From: Colocasia esculenta
Taxonomy: Eukaryota; Streptophyta; Magnoliopsida; Alismatales; Araceae
Length of the DNA stretch: 64,000 nucleotides
Reading direction: 5' to 3'
NCBI GenBank assembly: GCA_014218235.1
Contig: CM024766.1
Location: forward strand, 49,317,359 to 49,381,358
Shown here: positions 13,044 to 24,570 of the stretch, in pieces
Position numbering within the stretch: position 1 is the stretch's first letter
Layout: the number at the start of each line of letters is the position of its first letter
Position numbers and translations under genes: made by a program
The notes under the pieces: model-generated
Seen by the model: only the letters and a program-made list of their open reading frames with translations
What the model was told of the DNA's origin: nothing
Databases searched by the model: none

Positions 13044-13674
13044 CAAAAAATTATAATAAAAAATCTTGAAAATTTCTTTAAAAATATTGCATACTTTATA
13101 CTTGTTTAAAATATGGTAAAAATTGGACGTACATATGTTACAATCAACCATATTTGGGTAAATATTTATTAAGAGAGGACTATTTAAAAAAAAACAAATT
13201 AAAGTTACACTTTGCCCTCTCCTCCCTCAATGCCGGTGTAGCAACCCTAAATTTTTGGGAAAATAAAATTTTAAATATTTATATTATTTAGGAAATATAA
13301 TAAAAGGAAGATGTAGGAAATCAAATAAGAGGGAATTAAATAAAACCCATTAAAAGAAAAGGAGTAATGGGCTTTGCTATATTGACCCATTACAAATTAG
13401 TGGGCTAAAATAGAGATTTTAAAAAGGGGAATAATAGAGAAAATACCCTAAATTCGGAGTTTAATTATCTTCTAATTAAAAAGGGGCTAATAAAGCAATA
13501 TAAGTGGCAATTAGAGTTGGAATAGGATTCCTAAACCTACCCTATATAGTCTAGCACGAATTTAGATACTATCCTAACCCAATTAGAGATTGGAAAGCAA
13601 GAGAGGAAAGGTGGAGTTAGGAAATCTCGGAATTAAGAGGAATTTGAGTAGTAGTAGGAATATGAACTTGTATT

Positions 13675-13684
13675 TATATAAATA
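13675..13684 (+). promoter_or_regulatory. Probable LTR TATA box
   Basis: TATATAAATA lies about 440 bp from the LTR start, the usual U3 position. Transcription would begin about 30 bp downstream. No other support. Confidence 0.5.
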
Positions 13685-14379
13685 CACCTCTTAAATCCTC
13701 ATGGCCGGCCCTAGTTCGTGCAAAGGGGTTCTTGGAGGTGGAGAAGAGGCCAAGGAGGAGGAGAAATCGAGGAGAGGAAGATCCATCAAGCTTCTTCCTT
13801 TGTTCTTGGAGTTCTTAACCCTAGAAGACAAATCCAGTCTAAGGTAGGCATTCTCACAAGCTAAAATTCTGAAATCTCGTTTGTAGGTTCTTCCTACCCT
13901 CTTGAACGAAACCCCCAGGTTTCATATTTTTCCATCGATCAAATCTTTTCTTATAAATTTTCAAAGTTCTGTACACTTCATGACCCCGAGCCCTTTTCTT
14001 TAATGCATATCTTTGAATCCACCCGTCCTCTTGTCATGAAACTTTTTGAGTAAATACTGAGGGTTGATAGGCATCTTTTGCCCCTGAAAGTCCTAAATTT
14101 GATTCACTCTAGTTGGCGAATTAAATCGTCTATTCCAAGTTGCTCACTGTTCTTGTTCTTCAGGTTGCATGAATTTAAAACCTATCGAGTTTCTTGAAAA
14201 CTGCAAATTCCTATTTACTGCATGTACCCTGGCCTGTCTGGAGTTGTTAGAAATTTGTTTCACGAATTTGTATAAACCATGTGATTTGTTCTAATTTTTC
14301 AAAGCACCCTGTATCAATTTGATTCAAGTTGGCCCGCAATCTAAAGCTTGGTCTGATTCCTGTCAGATCCAGGCACAGA

Positions 14380-14615
14380 CCACCAGATTGCGACGGGCCG
14401 ATATGTCACCTTCTGAGGTCCGATTGTGACAGCCTACCCGTCGCGTTCAGAAAGCGACAGGTGAGCCGTCGCTATCCCTGTGCCTGTCCTGTCGCGACCC
14501 TTTCCCGCCTCTGTCGCGTTCACAAGGCTGTCGCGACAGTACCCATGTCGCGATCTGCCTACCCCTGTCGCAATCCTTACTGGCCTATGTCGCCTTCACA
14601 GGTTTTTGATAAAAA
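14380..14615. repeat. TGTCGCG motif cluster in Tekay LTR
   Basis: About ten variants of TGTCGCG or CGTCGCGTTC (for example near 14438, 14467, 14491, 14512, 14530, 14548 and 14567) lie in ~230 bp downstream of the LTR promoter. CG dinucleotides here are far denser than in the rest of the LTR. Position and style match the palindrome array of Tekay-1, but the motif differs. Confidence 0.65.
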
Positions 14616-16233
14616 CCCATAAAAAATTATTTCTGTCGCCTTCTAAATAATTCTTACGCCTTTTACAGTTATACCCCCAGTAAAAACTTGTTTTAAAAAT
14701 AGAGCTACATTGAATGATTTAAAATACATATTCACGACTTATTTCTAGCTATGATTTCTCTTACACATGCACACACATGAACCATCCATATATGGCTGAA
14801 ATCTGGCATAAAATATCTCGTAATGTATCTGGTAATTTATTGCAATAAAGTATATTAATTGCCATATTTTAAAGGACTTGTATTCGTTTCTTGCGTGGTT
14901 TATGTACCGATATCAACGCTCCACTGTTCTAGAATTCCTCTAGAACGTTGAGCACCTGTTTTATATACACACTTTACTTGGCTTGTGGTGAACTCTCCGT
15001 CGGATATTCCTTTCGCCGGACTAGTGAACTCTTGCACAAGGCCTTCGTAAGTCTCCTCTGATCATGGATTCCCACATGGTCGACGAGCTGGTTGTACCCT
15101 AACACCCATTACACCTTTAGGGGTCGATATGATCCAACGGCTAATAGAAGTTCACTCTCATCTTGAATCACGCCGGACCTCTGGACCTGTGCTTAACATG
15201 GCCAGTGGTAGGGTCGTGAGTTCCACCTGACTGCCAACACCAAGTGCGCGTGTTGTGCAACTATTACTATCGCCTGTTTATCCGTCGCATTACGTACAAT
15301 GTCCACTAGCTCTCATCTGTACTCTACTCGCTCGTCGATTCACGTTCACTCTACTATCTCGTCTATTCATCTAGTGCTCTTATCTATTTCTTAGTACTCT
15401 ATACTGGCCATTGACTGATTGTCTAAAGATAAACAATATAACCAATGCCTGACAATATTTAAAGGGTCCGATTTGGTCCTGGGATGTGCGCCCGAAAGTG
15501 CTAGTGCCCATGGGAGTTAAATGATCAGAGTGTTTGGCATTACACTCAAGTGCTATCTATCTCGACTATCTATATGACAATCAAAACACAAAACGTGCTA
15601 TACTCTCTCGATGTCTAGAATGACAAACAAGTGCTATACTCGTCGTGCTATTACCATACTTGTGCTAGTTGTGCTATGGCCATCCTGCTATTCGTGCTAT
15701 ATTCGATACTTGTGCTATTTTTGGAAACTATACACGATCTCGTGCTATTGTGATATCCTGTTACATGTGTGCTATCTCTTGCTATATTTTGACTCCCTTG
15801 TACCTGCTATCTTTAGATACCCTACCATTAAATGCGTTAATTATTTAAAGCCTGCTTGAGCCTGAGATTTAAGTCCTACTGGGCGTTATCGCTCACCCTA
15901 CGTTATTTGATGTTGTGTTATCAGATGAGACCGAGGATGACACATACACTCACGAGGAAGGGAATGACCAAGAGTGAAGCCAGGAGTACCCTCGAGTCAT
16001 TATGTTATCTTAGAGTTGTAGTTAGTTATTTCATTCTTTGCAATGTAATTGGGCCCTATGGAATGGCTTTGATATTAGTGGTTGTAACTAGACATTTGAA
16101 AAGTCATTAATGAGAAACATTGCTTTAGTATTATTTACTGTGCAATGGTTTGATGTCTAGTACTCGCTCTATACCTTTTTCTTGCAACTGCCTTCGCGCT
16201 CCGATATTCAGCGTCGGGGCGTGACAGTTTTGT

Positions 16234-16874
16234 TGTGACGACCCAACCAACAAACTGACCCAACAACCGTACTAATTGGTAGACTTCCCAGGAAAGTCAC
16301 CCATCCTGGGACTACTCCCAACTGAGCACGCTTAACTTCAGAGTTCTTTTCCATCTCGAGCTCTGAAAATGACTAGTCCAAGTTGTTGGTAGTCTACTGA
16401 TTTAGTCCATTTAACATATTCTTATATGGGGTGTTACAATCTACCCCTCTTATATAAGCGACGTCCTCGTCGCTGCTCACATATAGCACACAATCAAACC
16501 CCAAACAGGCAGGATTCTAGAGGTGGCCCCTACAGGCTCAAGAGGTGGCTCCCACTATGTAGCACTTTGCGCCATTATGGCCTCAAGAGGTGGCTCCCAT
16601 AGCGTAGCACTTTGCCCTGTGTGGCACTTAGTTCCTGCACTTCCGACTGGGCAAGGCTCTGATACCATTGTGACGACCCAACCAACAAACTGGCCCAACA
16701 ACCGTACTAATTGGTAGACTTCCTAGGAAGGTCACCTCATCCTGGGACTACTCCCAACTGAGTACGCTTAACTTCAGAGTTCTTTTCCATCTCGAGCTCT
16801 GAAAATGACTAGTCCAAGTTGTTGGTAGTCTACTGATTTAGTCCATTTAACATATTCTTATATGGGGTGTTACA
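16234..16874 (-). mobile_element. TRIM-type miniature LTR retrotransposon
   Basis: Two ~205-bp direct repeats (16234-16438 and 16669-16874, about 97% identical by eye) have TG...CA ends (TGTAACACCCC...CGTCACA on the minus strand). They flank only 230 bp with no coding capacity. Next to the right LTR the minus strand reads TGGTATCAGAG, a tRNA-iMet primer site (16656-16666). Next to the left LTR it reads a purine tract (AAGAGGGGTAGATT, near 16439-16452). This is the TRIM/SMART layout, which depends on proteins from autonomous elements. The direct repeats rule out a simple tandem duplication because primer site and purine tract are correctly placed. Confidence 0.9.
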
Positions 16875-17649
16875 GCCGGCCATTGTGTCGTAGAGCGGCT
16901 TGTTCATGCTCTCCGGCAGGTAGAACACCAGTAACCCCCCGGCGGTGCCACAGGCTCCGAACACCGCGAACGCACCGTCTCCCCCATCATCGCGAACAAC
17001 AACAACAAACTTCCACCTTCCAGAGACCAACAAAACTATTCCTCCACTTCTTCTTCGTAGAGATCCCAAACTTGGCCCCCAACAGTGGCAACGCCAACGA
17101 AGTGCCCCCTCCCGCCTCGGGGGGGCTGGGCAACAAGCAGTAGGAACAACACCAGCCCCGCTTCGCTTCCTACCCTAAGCCAGTAAAACATCGCATCCTA
17201 ACAGACTAATTGCAGTGTCCCCGCCGCAGTTGCCGCCGCGCAATTTGCTGTCCAAGCATAGACCAAAGAACAATGGGGAAGAACAAGAACTGAACGAAGA
17301 GAGCAATCACCGGAACGCTCACAGACACATAGGAAGAAGAAGACCGCGGGTGGGTCCCGTCGCTCTGCTCACGCTCCCAAATTGCACCTGTAGGAGGGAG
17401 GGGGGGGGGGGCTCCAATGGCGTCGCACACCCCAGTGCCACGCTCCTCACAATTGTTGGGAACAGCTCCGCCGTGTAGATGAACAACAGGTTGTAGGTCG
17501 CCACCATCTCGAAGATCCCTAGCACCCAGCATACCATCCTCAACCACTTTCGCCGCCGTTGCCGAGCAGAAGGAAGAAGGGTTCCACAGTCGCCGATCGA
17601 TCGCAGATGGGGAAGAAGGGTGCCACCGTCGCCGATTGATCGCAGATGG

Positions 17650-18842
17650 GGTTTCAAAATGGGAAACTCTCTCCAAATCTCCGCGATGCGAGGGTTGGAG
17701 GATGGGGAGATTGGGGGTTAGGTTTTCTCTCCGGGGTGCAAGCTAAAACATTGGGTAATCTCATAACTGTGTCATTCCCAGGTCTGGATATCTTATCTCT
17801 TTCTAGTATGATTGTTGGGTTATACTTCTTAGGCCGCCTGCACTTGCTTGCGTGCCGGTGATTTTTCGTGGTTGCAGGTCTCAATTTTTTGATAGATGCT
17901 AAAAACGAAGACCACCTTTAATATCGTGTCTCAGATGTTGACCGATTTCGTCTTCTAAGATGCCCCCTCCTCAACTAGGGGTGGGCGCTGTTTGATTTGG
18001 TTTAATTTCAAGAGAAATTTTGCCAAACCAAATCAAACAAAATTAAAGAATTCCACCCAAAACAAAATCAAATCGAATGTCTTTAAAAATCAAATTTAAT
18101 TTAATTTGATTTGAATTTAATTGATAAATCTCACTATTAAATTTACATTTGTTAAAGGCAACTTACATATCATTATTTTTTTTCATTCAATAAACTCATA
18201 AAAATTATATGCATCTTTATAAATCAATAGTGTTAAGATAAACCATTAGTATAACCAGTAGCAAGACATTAAATAGCCAACAAAATTATTAATAACCTGA
18301 TCAAATACAAGAATACTTTAATCAAAACATAAAGCCACTGATTGATTCTTATCAAACATCTTTGGATAAGAACTATGTATTTACATAAATTGAAATCGGT
18401 TGGATTATACGGTTTGATTTAGTTTAAAAAAAATCAAAACTAAACCAAATAAAAAAAATTAATTGAATCCAAATAAAAAATTTTAAAATATCAACACGAA
18501 CCAAATCTATTGGTTCGATTTAATTTTCGAGTTGAATCTGAATGATGTTCAGGTCCACCCACAACCTCTATTTGTATTTGTTTTTTAATTAAATCAAGAT
18601 AATAAAAATTGGTCCAGATCCTCAATAAGTTCAGGTCAAAGAAGGAAAAGAAACAACAGCAACAGAGAGATTCACATGGCGAGAGACTGCATGGGAATGA
18701 CGAAGCATAACAAGAAGTAAACAACTCAAATCACAATTGTTCAAGCATGATAAGACTCTGTCGTGTTTTCCTCGGCATAATAACATCTAGGAATGAGGGA
18801 CAACCATCAAATTCTCCTAGGGTAAGCATTTGTGTCCTGACA
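17650..18842. other. Intergenic A/T-rich DNA with AACCAAATCAAA-type repeats
   Basis: No gene is seen. From about 17976 to 18570 the sequence is dominated by degenerate AACCAAATCAAA/TTTGATTTGGTT units on both strands, giving many potential hairpins. The 3' untranslated region of the oxidoreductase gene should lie in 18600-18842 on the minus strand. Confidence 0.5.
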
Positions 18843-21800
18843 TCAGTAGGCAATATCAACAGGTTCACAACCTTTATCAATTGATGCTTTCACAGCATCC
18901 AGCACAAGTTGGGTCTTCGTCGTGATCTCGGGCCACTGTTTATCCGGCTTCGAAGCATGATCTTTGATCCTTTTCACCAGCCTGGAGAATTCCACCACCA
19001 TGCGAGCTTCTTGAGGGAGATCCGTGTTCACAACATGCTTGCTGGGCAACGGCTGCCAACCAGTCACAAGCTCTGTGAACCAAGCATCTGAGGCAAAAGT
19101 GAAAGATGCAGAATTCTGCTCAAAAGGGATAACGAAGTCGCTTAAATGTAATGTTCCTCTTGTTCCGATAACAGACACCTCCATCGTCAGATGGGAAAGG
19201 AATGAGCAGTGGAACGTTGCCACTTTCCCATCTTCCCACACCAAAGAAGAGCCACAGGAGAGAATTACGCCTGCTTTATTGGTGATATGGCCCCGAAGTG
19301 CAATTGCTGTCTTGGGCAATTGATAATCGGCAGCCCACAGGATGGAGCGGATGCAATACCACCCTACATCACCTAGAGCTCCAAGAGCATCAAGATCTGG
19401 CTTTACACGAATGTCATTCTCCAGAAAATCAGGTTCACCAGCAAATGTGAAAATGCTATGAACCTGCCAGGAGACGTGCCACGTCATTACAGAATATGCA
19501 GCCAAGAATAAGTAATAATCTGCTACCATTTCAGCAATAACATGCCTTTCTCTCACAATCACACACGAGCAAAAACAGGATCAACTGATCAAGTATGCAT
19601 AAGTTGCCTACTACCTTAGTATGTAGATGATATAGCTTGTATCATAAACTATTTTTTTTCTGGAAAATAACAGCACGGCTTTGTGTTTCTTAACAAGTAC
19701 ACCTCCTTGGGACAACACAGGGTATCGCATACAACTACATAGGATACATCCTGTAAATGTTTTTTGCATTTCATTGTCCCCGCAATATAATGTGTCTAAT
19801 GACACATGAAGAGAACGTTTAGGTCCACACGCAAGACACCTTATGAACCAACACAACGGCGAAGGAAGTGGAGTCCATTGGAGGAAAAAAGAAAAAATCT
19901 ACGCAGCCAGACAGCAACCCTGCTTAATTTTCATTAAGCAAGATAACTTTAAACAGAAGGTTCACAAATATGTGAGAAAAAGATACTCGGTTACTCTATG
20001 TTATTACCTCTCCATACTTCAAACTCCCTCCTTGCCCCTCCACCCCCAACCCCATCAAACTCCAGTAAACGAGAGGAGCAACTTCTACCTTCTCAGCTAC
20101 CACACTTTTAGACTCTGCTTATTTTGATGAGTGCCACTGGATATTGAATTACCTCATGCTTTGATATCAAGAAAGCAAATAGACAGTTGAACAGTGTGAC
20201 GTCCAAATACTGAGACAATTCAGAGAAGGTTAGAAAGATTACTTGAACTCATGATGAACTAACTATCAAAAAACCAACACCTGGATCCCTTTTCTGTTTG
20301 AACAACTAATTTTTATTAATCAACCTGGACTCAAAGAATAACATTCTCTTTTTCAAATTAGATCCCCTGGCCCAATGGCTAAAATCTTGGGGCCTGATGC
20401 CAAGTTCATAAGCCCAAATCTTGGCAATCAGATGCTATCTCAACAGAAGCTATTTCACTCTTTTACTCCATGGAGCAGCATGCCTTTTGTAACCACCATT
20501 CAATGCAGTTATGCTTTTTCTCTAGAACAATTGGAAAGGATGTGTTGCCAAAAGTGGAACCACTCTGAAATTACATTTAACTGATTGTCTGCATAACCAT
20601 TAGTTTTTGTGATTACTGGTCAAAAGCAATCTCCTGAAAGGAGCAGTTATCTTTAAGAAAACATCAAAACTAGTATGAGAAAAAAATATTTTCTCACAAA
20701 AGTTTAGTAGAACACTGGACCCTAGTCCCGTTCGTTCGAAATAGAAAATTTCTTAGAGCTTTTAGGCTAAATAAAACCAACAATTTTGCTATTGAACACA
20801 TTCTTCCTCCAATTTGGAGTCGCAGAATAATCTTTTATCAAGCTAACATGAAGAGAGAAAAAGACAACTTTATCTTCCACATTTGCATTAGCTCCATGAC
20901 TTCTCTAAGGCAGTGAATATTCGTGTTCTCTGCAGCTTGTAACTCACGAGAATTCAATATTATTGCTTAGATGCCCATATGATACAAAATATTTATCATA
21001 AAATTCTCAAAATCATTCAACGCAACACCTGATTTCCATCAACTTAGCTGGGCAAAAGAAAACTGCAAAAATTTCCTATTCCAACCAATCTACATATTCC
21101 CCTACATTTCCCAACCTCTTCTCCAAAGATTTTTCTGGACATTTGTCCCGCAGACCACCACCAATGTTGGTCTTTAGCTTCGAGTCCTTTCTTGCTTAGC
21201 ATCTATCTACAAGTCCTACTCTGTTCCATTAATTAGATGATACAACATTTTACCTTCCATTTGCAGAACTTTCAGAAAGGAAAGGAACTCAATATTTCTT
21301 CATCCCTAGCCCTCCCTTTGGGTTTCAATCCCGCACCCTTTTTGAATGAAAACCTGCTTCACGATGATCAGACTACCATATCTTGTTACATATCTTGTTA
21401 CGGGTGGATGGTGTGAGCATCCAAAAGGAGTGTGAGGCCCTCAGCCGGCTAGAGTTGCTAGTGACTTTAGTCCCACATTGGATTCTACAAAGAGTTGAAC
21501 CGGTTTATAAGAAAAGGATTCCCCTACCTCAATGCCTAGGTTTTGGGAAGGGCAAACGATTCCTAACAAATGTTGTTTGAGCCCAACCTTTGTCGATCTA
21601 ATGTGGCGTATCAATATGCCCTTTATCCACTGCCCATGAACGGGCGTAAAAGGGGACGTATTGTTACGGGAGGATGGGTGTGAGCATCCAGAGTGACTGT
21701 TGAGGCCCTCAACCAGCTAGAGTTGCTAGTTACTTTAGTGCCACATTCTCTTGTACAAAGAGTTGGATCAATTAATAAGAAAAGGAATCCCCCACCTCAA

Positions 21801-22572
21801 TGCCCTAGGTTGTGGGGAAAGACAAATGGTTCCGAACATATCTCTACATAAAACCATCGTGCTAGCACCAGCAAAATTCCCTCCACCACCACCACATTCC
21901 CCTCACTTCGATCCCACAAAATTACTGATCGGCACAAGGAAAAAAGAAACTCTGACATGCTTACAGATTAAAGTCCAAAGAAAACCAATCAAAAGAAGGT
22001 ATAATGGTAAGTATGCAATTGTGAGCAGAAACTAGCAGTTTGTCGAATTCTGTATCGTTTTTTTTTTGTACCGATCTGAGCTGCCCGAAGCGGTCGGGAT
22101 CAGAGAGCAGCCGCCGCATGGCAGCGGTACGCGGGTGGTGCATCCACATGGTAGAGTCCATGAACTGGACGCCGGCAGCGTCGCAGGCGGCCAGGATCTT
22201 GTCCAGGTCGGACGCGCAGAGCGCCGTGGGCTTCTCCAGCAGCAGGTGCTTCCCCTTCCCCGCCGCCGCCACCGCCCACTGGACGTGGAGGCTGGTCGGC
22301 AGCGGCAAGTAGACGGCATCGACGCGAGCGTCGTCGAGGACCTCCTCGTAGCTGCCGTACGCGACCACGGCAGCAGGATCGAGCCAGTTGTCGGCGATGA
22401 ATCGGCGGCTTTTCTCGAGGGTCCGGCTGCCGACTGCAACGACCACTGCGTTGGGGGCAAGGCGGATGGCCCGGGACACCTTCCGGGCGATCTCAGCGCA
22501 GCCGATGATGCCGAAGCGGACGACGCCCTCTTCCCCTCCATAACCCGTCGCCGCCGCCGCTACCACATCCAT
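18843..22572 (-). CDS. Gfo/Idh/MocA-family NAD(P)-dependent oxidoreductase (At4g09670-like)
   Basis: Two exons on the minus strand. Exon 1 is 22572-22072 (167 codons, GC-rich) and exon 2 is 19463-18843 (206 codons plus TGA). The intron has a GT donor at 22071-22070 and a CAG acceptor at 19466-19464. The 373-residue product is close to the ~360 residues of Arabidopsis At4g09670-type proteins. The N-terminal Rossmann fold starts FGIIGCAEIARKVSRAI at residues 20-36, and the family EKP motif (LLLEKPTA) is near 122. The C-terminal substrate domain includes FTFAGEPDFLENDIRVKP and GALGDVGWYCIRS. I chose the ATG at 22572 over an in-frame one 123 bases upstream because that extension reads through the TATA box and a CT tract. 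The family uses NAD(P)H on sugar- or diol-like substrates; the exact substrate is not known. This is the only host gene here that looks intact. Confidence 0.9.
19464..21390. other. Intron of the oxidoreductase gene, 3' part
   Basis: About 1.9 kb of A/T-rich intron lies between the exon 2 acceptor and the intronic TRIM. No reading frame with recognisable domains, no RNA gene and no repeat structure were seen. Confidence 0.6.
21396..21838. mobile_element. Complete 443-bp TRIM element inside the oxidoreductase intron
   Basis: Direct repeats at 21396-21568 (173 bp) and 21662-21838 (177 bp) both begin TGTTACGGG and end AACA. They flank 93 bp. The 5-bp target duplication tatct is perfect at 21391-21395 and 21839-21843. 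A purine-rich run (AAAAGGGGACG, about 21647-21657) precedes the right repeat, which suggests plus orientation, but a standard tRNA-iMet primer site is not obvious. The LTRs are visibly diverged (perhaps 15%), so the insertion is old. It contains no coding frame. Confidence 0.88.
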
Positions 22573-22640
22573 TCTCTCTCTCTCTCTCTCGAGTATGGAC
22601 TGCCGCTGTGACGGCTCACTCGCTGGGGCTCCTATATAAG
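22573..22640 (-). promoter_or_regulatory. Core promoter and 5' leader of the oxidoreductase gene
   Basis: On the minus strand a TATA-like CTTATATAGG (22640-22631) lies about 60 bases upstream of the chosen ATG, followed by a GA-rich leader (22590-22573). A GA/CT tract just before the start codon is common in plant leaders. The spacing allows a short 5' UTR of roughly 30 bases. Confidence 0.55.
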
Positions 22641-22816
22641 TGCAGAGGTGGACGATGGCCACGACTGCATGCCGTGCTTGAAAACAACTCCTCAACCAGC
22701 CAAAAATTCATATAATATTCCTGTGTATAATTCTTATTTAAATTTCTAAACTTTTGATCTTCTCACTTACCCATCATTTTTATTGCCCTTACTAAATATT
22801 TCTATTTTATTATATA

Positions 22817-23617
22817 TTTTTTGTCTGTTTTGATTGTGAAATATGTTCAACTGTAATTGAGTTGTGAGATGAATCTAAGGGCCAATTAACTGAAGGAATA
22901 TAACCGATAACTTTCTATCAAATATAAAATATAAATGAGAAAGTCAAAATTTGGCATATTATAATTTTTTAATTAAAAATATTAAAAAAAAAAAACTGAA
23001 ACCAAACACCCGGATAAGATAGTTCGGCTGCCAAGAGAGACTTTGTATAACTTGCTTGAGATGAGAATATTACGGAGTGTTTTTTAAGTTGCCACGTTTC
23101 TCTTCCCACGTCGCTTGGTTTGGAGCTGCTTCTGTGTGTTGCCGCAAAGATGTCCCGGCCGCCGGGGATGCCACATTTTGGAGGGTTGTTTCCTGGAGCG
23201 GTGGGGACGGGGCGCAACGCATGCTCGGTGTATGGGACGTCACCCTTTACGTAATCGCTTGTGACTTCCCTCAAGTTTACCGGTGCTGGTCCTCGGCAGA
23301 ATCGGTTCCTTCCTAGTTGATACGGTTTGAGAGAATTAATAAAGTTTTTTTTAGGGGGGAAGGGGGGGGGGGGGGGGGTTTCTTAGCTTTTGACCTTCGA
23401 ATTCTTTGTAATTAAGATTTACTCCCCACAATTCATGTATTTGTTGTTAAACTTTTAAAATCTCTTGATTCTTAGTAAAAAAAATTCATCCAGTTAATGA
23501 TCGTTAAAAAAAAATGATCATTTGGAGAAATATTTCTTTTTCGTCTACTGTAACGCTCCTTATATCCAAATTACTCTTTCCTCTCTCTACATCTCCGTCT
23601 CCCCCTCCGATGACTAC
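22817..23617. repeat. Direct repeat D, copy 1 (upstream of oxidoreductase gene)
   Basis: 801 bp is repeated almost exactly at 28842-29631 (about 97% identical by eye, with differences in the A-run, the G-run and scattered bases). This copy lies 245 bp upstream of the oxidoreductase start codon and so occupies its distal promoter. Its ends are not TG/CA and there is no primer site, so it is not an LTR. It includes a long G-run (23354-23379). Confidence 0.9.
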
Positions 23618-23670
23618 CCCTCCAAAAAGGAGGCACCAGATTAATCTTAGGTCCAACATGCTTTCTTACT

Positions 23671-23714
23671 TAATTTCCGGTCCTAAGGATGCAAAAGAAT
23701 TAATTTTAGGTCCA
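23671..23714. repeat. MULE left terminal inverted repeat (core)
   Basis: TTAATTTCCGGTCC plus AATTAATTTTAGGTCCA matches the reverse complement of 28793-28836, with 14-15 bp of unrelated spacer in each. Imperfect, hence moderate confidence. Confidence 0.55.
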
Positions 23715-24049
23715 ATCTGGACAGTAGCTGTTAACCTCACTAACAGTGACTATGTAAAAATCCTAAAACACCTCTTGTAGTAATACTAAATCTCCACTGA
23801 AACACTACACAATAACTTCCGGTCCAATTGAGTTATTTTTAAATCCAATGCAATATGGTAATGTGTATAATGTCAACTGAGTGTATAATATGCAGTTGGA
23901 CAAACCTTCAGTTGGCCACCGTTATTGAGCTTCCATAGATTTTAGTAAGGAGGATTTTTTTCATATGAAATTTTCGTAACTTTGCATGTGCATATAGTAT
24001 AATATAGTAAGGAATAGAAGATGTTTTCCTTTGATGAATTTAGCATAAA

Positions 24050-24420
24050 CGTTAAGGGGCTTCCTGTTTGATGTAAAAATTAGTATATGGAGGATCTGTG
24101 ATGGACGATCTGCTGATAGGGGTCTGACGTTAGGGGGCTTCCTGTTTGATGTAAACGTTAGGGGTCTGAGATATTAGCAGAATGCCTACAGCAGATCAGC
24201 AGAATCATGGTTACTGTTGATAAAAATAAGTAGGCCTACAGCAGATCAGTAGGACGATCTGATGATAAAAATAAGCACCTGACATGTATGATAAATCATG
24301 GTTACTGTTATCAAACATCAAGTGTTTACATGTTATCCAATCAAACATGGTAGTTGTTATCAATGTCTCAGATACATGCCAGAAGTATGCATATCAGACA
24401 TGGTAGTTGTTATCCATAAG
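24050..24420. repeat. Short local duplications inside the MULE
   Basis: GGGGCTTCCTGTTTGATGTAAA occurs twice (near 24056 and 24135). 'CTACAGCAGATCAG' and 'ATCATGGTTACTGTT' also occur twice each. Probably slippage-type duplications. No gene is present. Confidence 0.5.
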
Positions 24421-24570
24421 AAGGTCCACAAACATTAACCTGTTTAGGAAACTTACACATCAAGTTCTTCTGCATTAAGTAGCAAATCAAATCAGTCCAA
24501 AAACGTTAAGTTGTTTCTGAAAGAACATTACAACAGGTAGTTCAAATTTCAGAGTACAACAATAATTCAT

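Larger units (their letters stand above)
13237..16226 (+). repeat. Solo-type Tekay LTR, plus strand
   Basis: A 2990-bp sequence starts TGTAGCAACCC and ends GGCGTGACA, the usual Tekay ends. It is related in inverted orientation to the LTR fragment at 33086-35113 (ends and interior both align). It is followed by gttttg, which looks like the start of the leader before a primer site (other elements here have GTTTAGTGGTATC or GTTTGGTATC), but the primer site itself is missing. No internal domain or second LTR is present. Confidence 0.88.
13237..16874. mobile_element. Composite insertion: Tekay LTR (+) joined to a TRIM (-), shared TSD gccgg
   Basis: The left boundary is gccgg (13232-13236) then TGTAGCAACCC. 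The right boundary is GTGTTACA then gccgg (16875-16879). The OCT coding frame resumes correctly on the far side once the insertion and one gccgg copy are discounted, so the duplication is real. Inside, a Tekay LTR in plus orientation is followed by seven bases (gttttgt) and then a TRIM in minus orientation. Thus the outer ends are two U3-type ends from different families, and the U5 ends face each other. It could be one chimeric integration or two events plus a deletion. Confidence 0.8.
13205..17640 (-). pseudogene. Organic cation/carnitine transporter-like gene, C-terminal remnant split by a retroelement
   Basis: Three minus-strand pieces match the C-terminal third of plant OCT proteins (major facilitator superfamily, plasma or vacuolar membrane). 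Piece one, around 17580-17420, reads KWLRMVCWVLGIF...YNLLFIYTAELFPTIVR then ALGCA. Piece two, around 17010-16875, reads AFAVFGACGTAGGLLVFYLP then MNKPLYDTMAG. Piece three, 13231-13205, follows a 3.6 kb insertion and continues in frame as IEGGEGKV and a TAA stop. A G-run (17401-17411) and ~350 bp of foreign sequence separate pieces one and two and destroy the frame. The 5' two thirds of the gene are absent, so it was dead independently of the insertion. I am confident of the family but not of the subtype. Confidence 0.82.

Noticed and set aside
16234..16874. Simple tandem duplication instead of TRIM
   Set aside because: TG/CA ends, a tRNA-iMet primer site and a purine tract are correctly placed next to the repeats.
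17206..17676. A 156-residue transporter-like protein
   Set aside because: It mixes the OCT frame with out-of-frame sequence after a G-run; only part matches OCT, so it is treated as pseudogene.
22066..22611. 181-residue frame on the plus strand
   Set aside because: Antisense shadow of exon 1 of the oxidoreductase gene.
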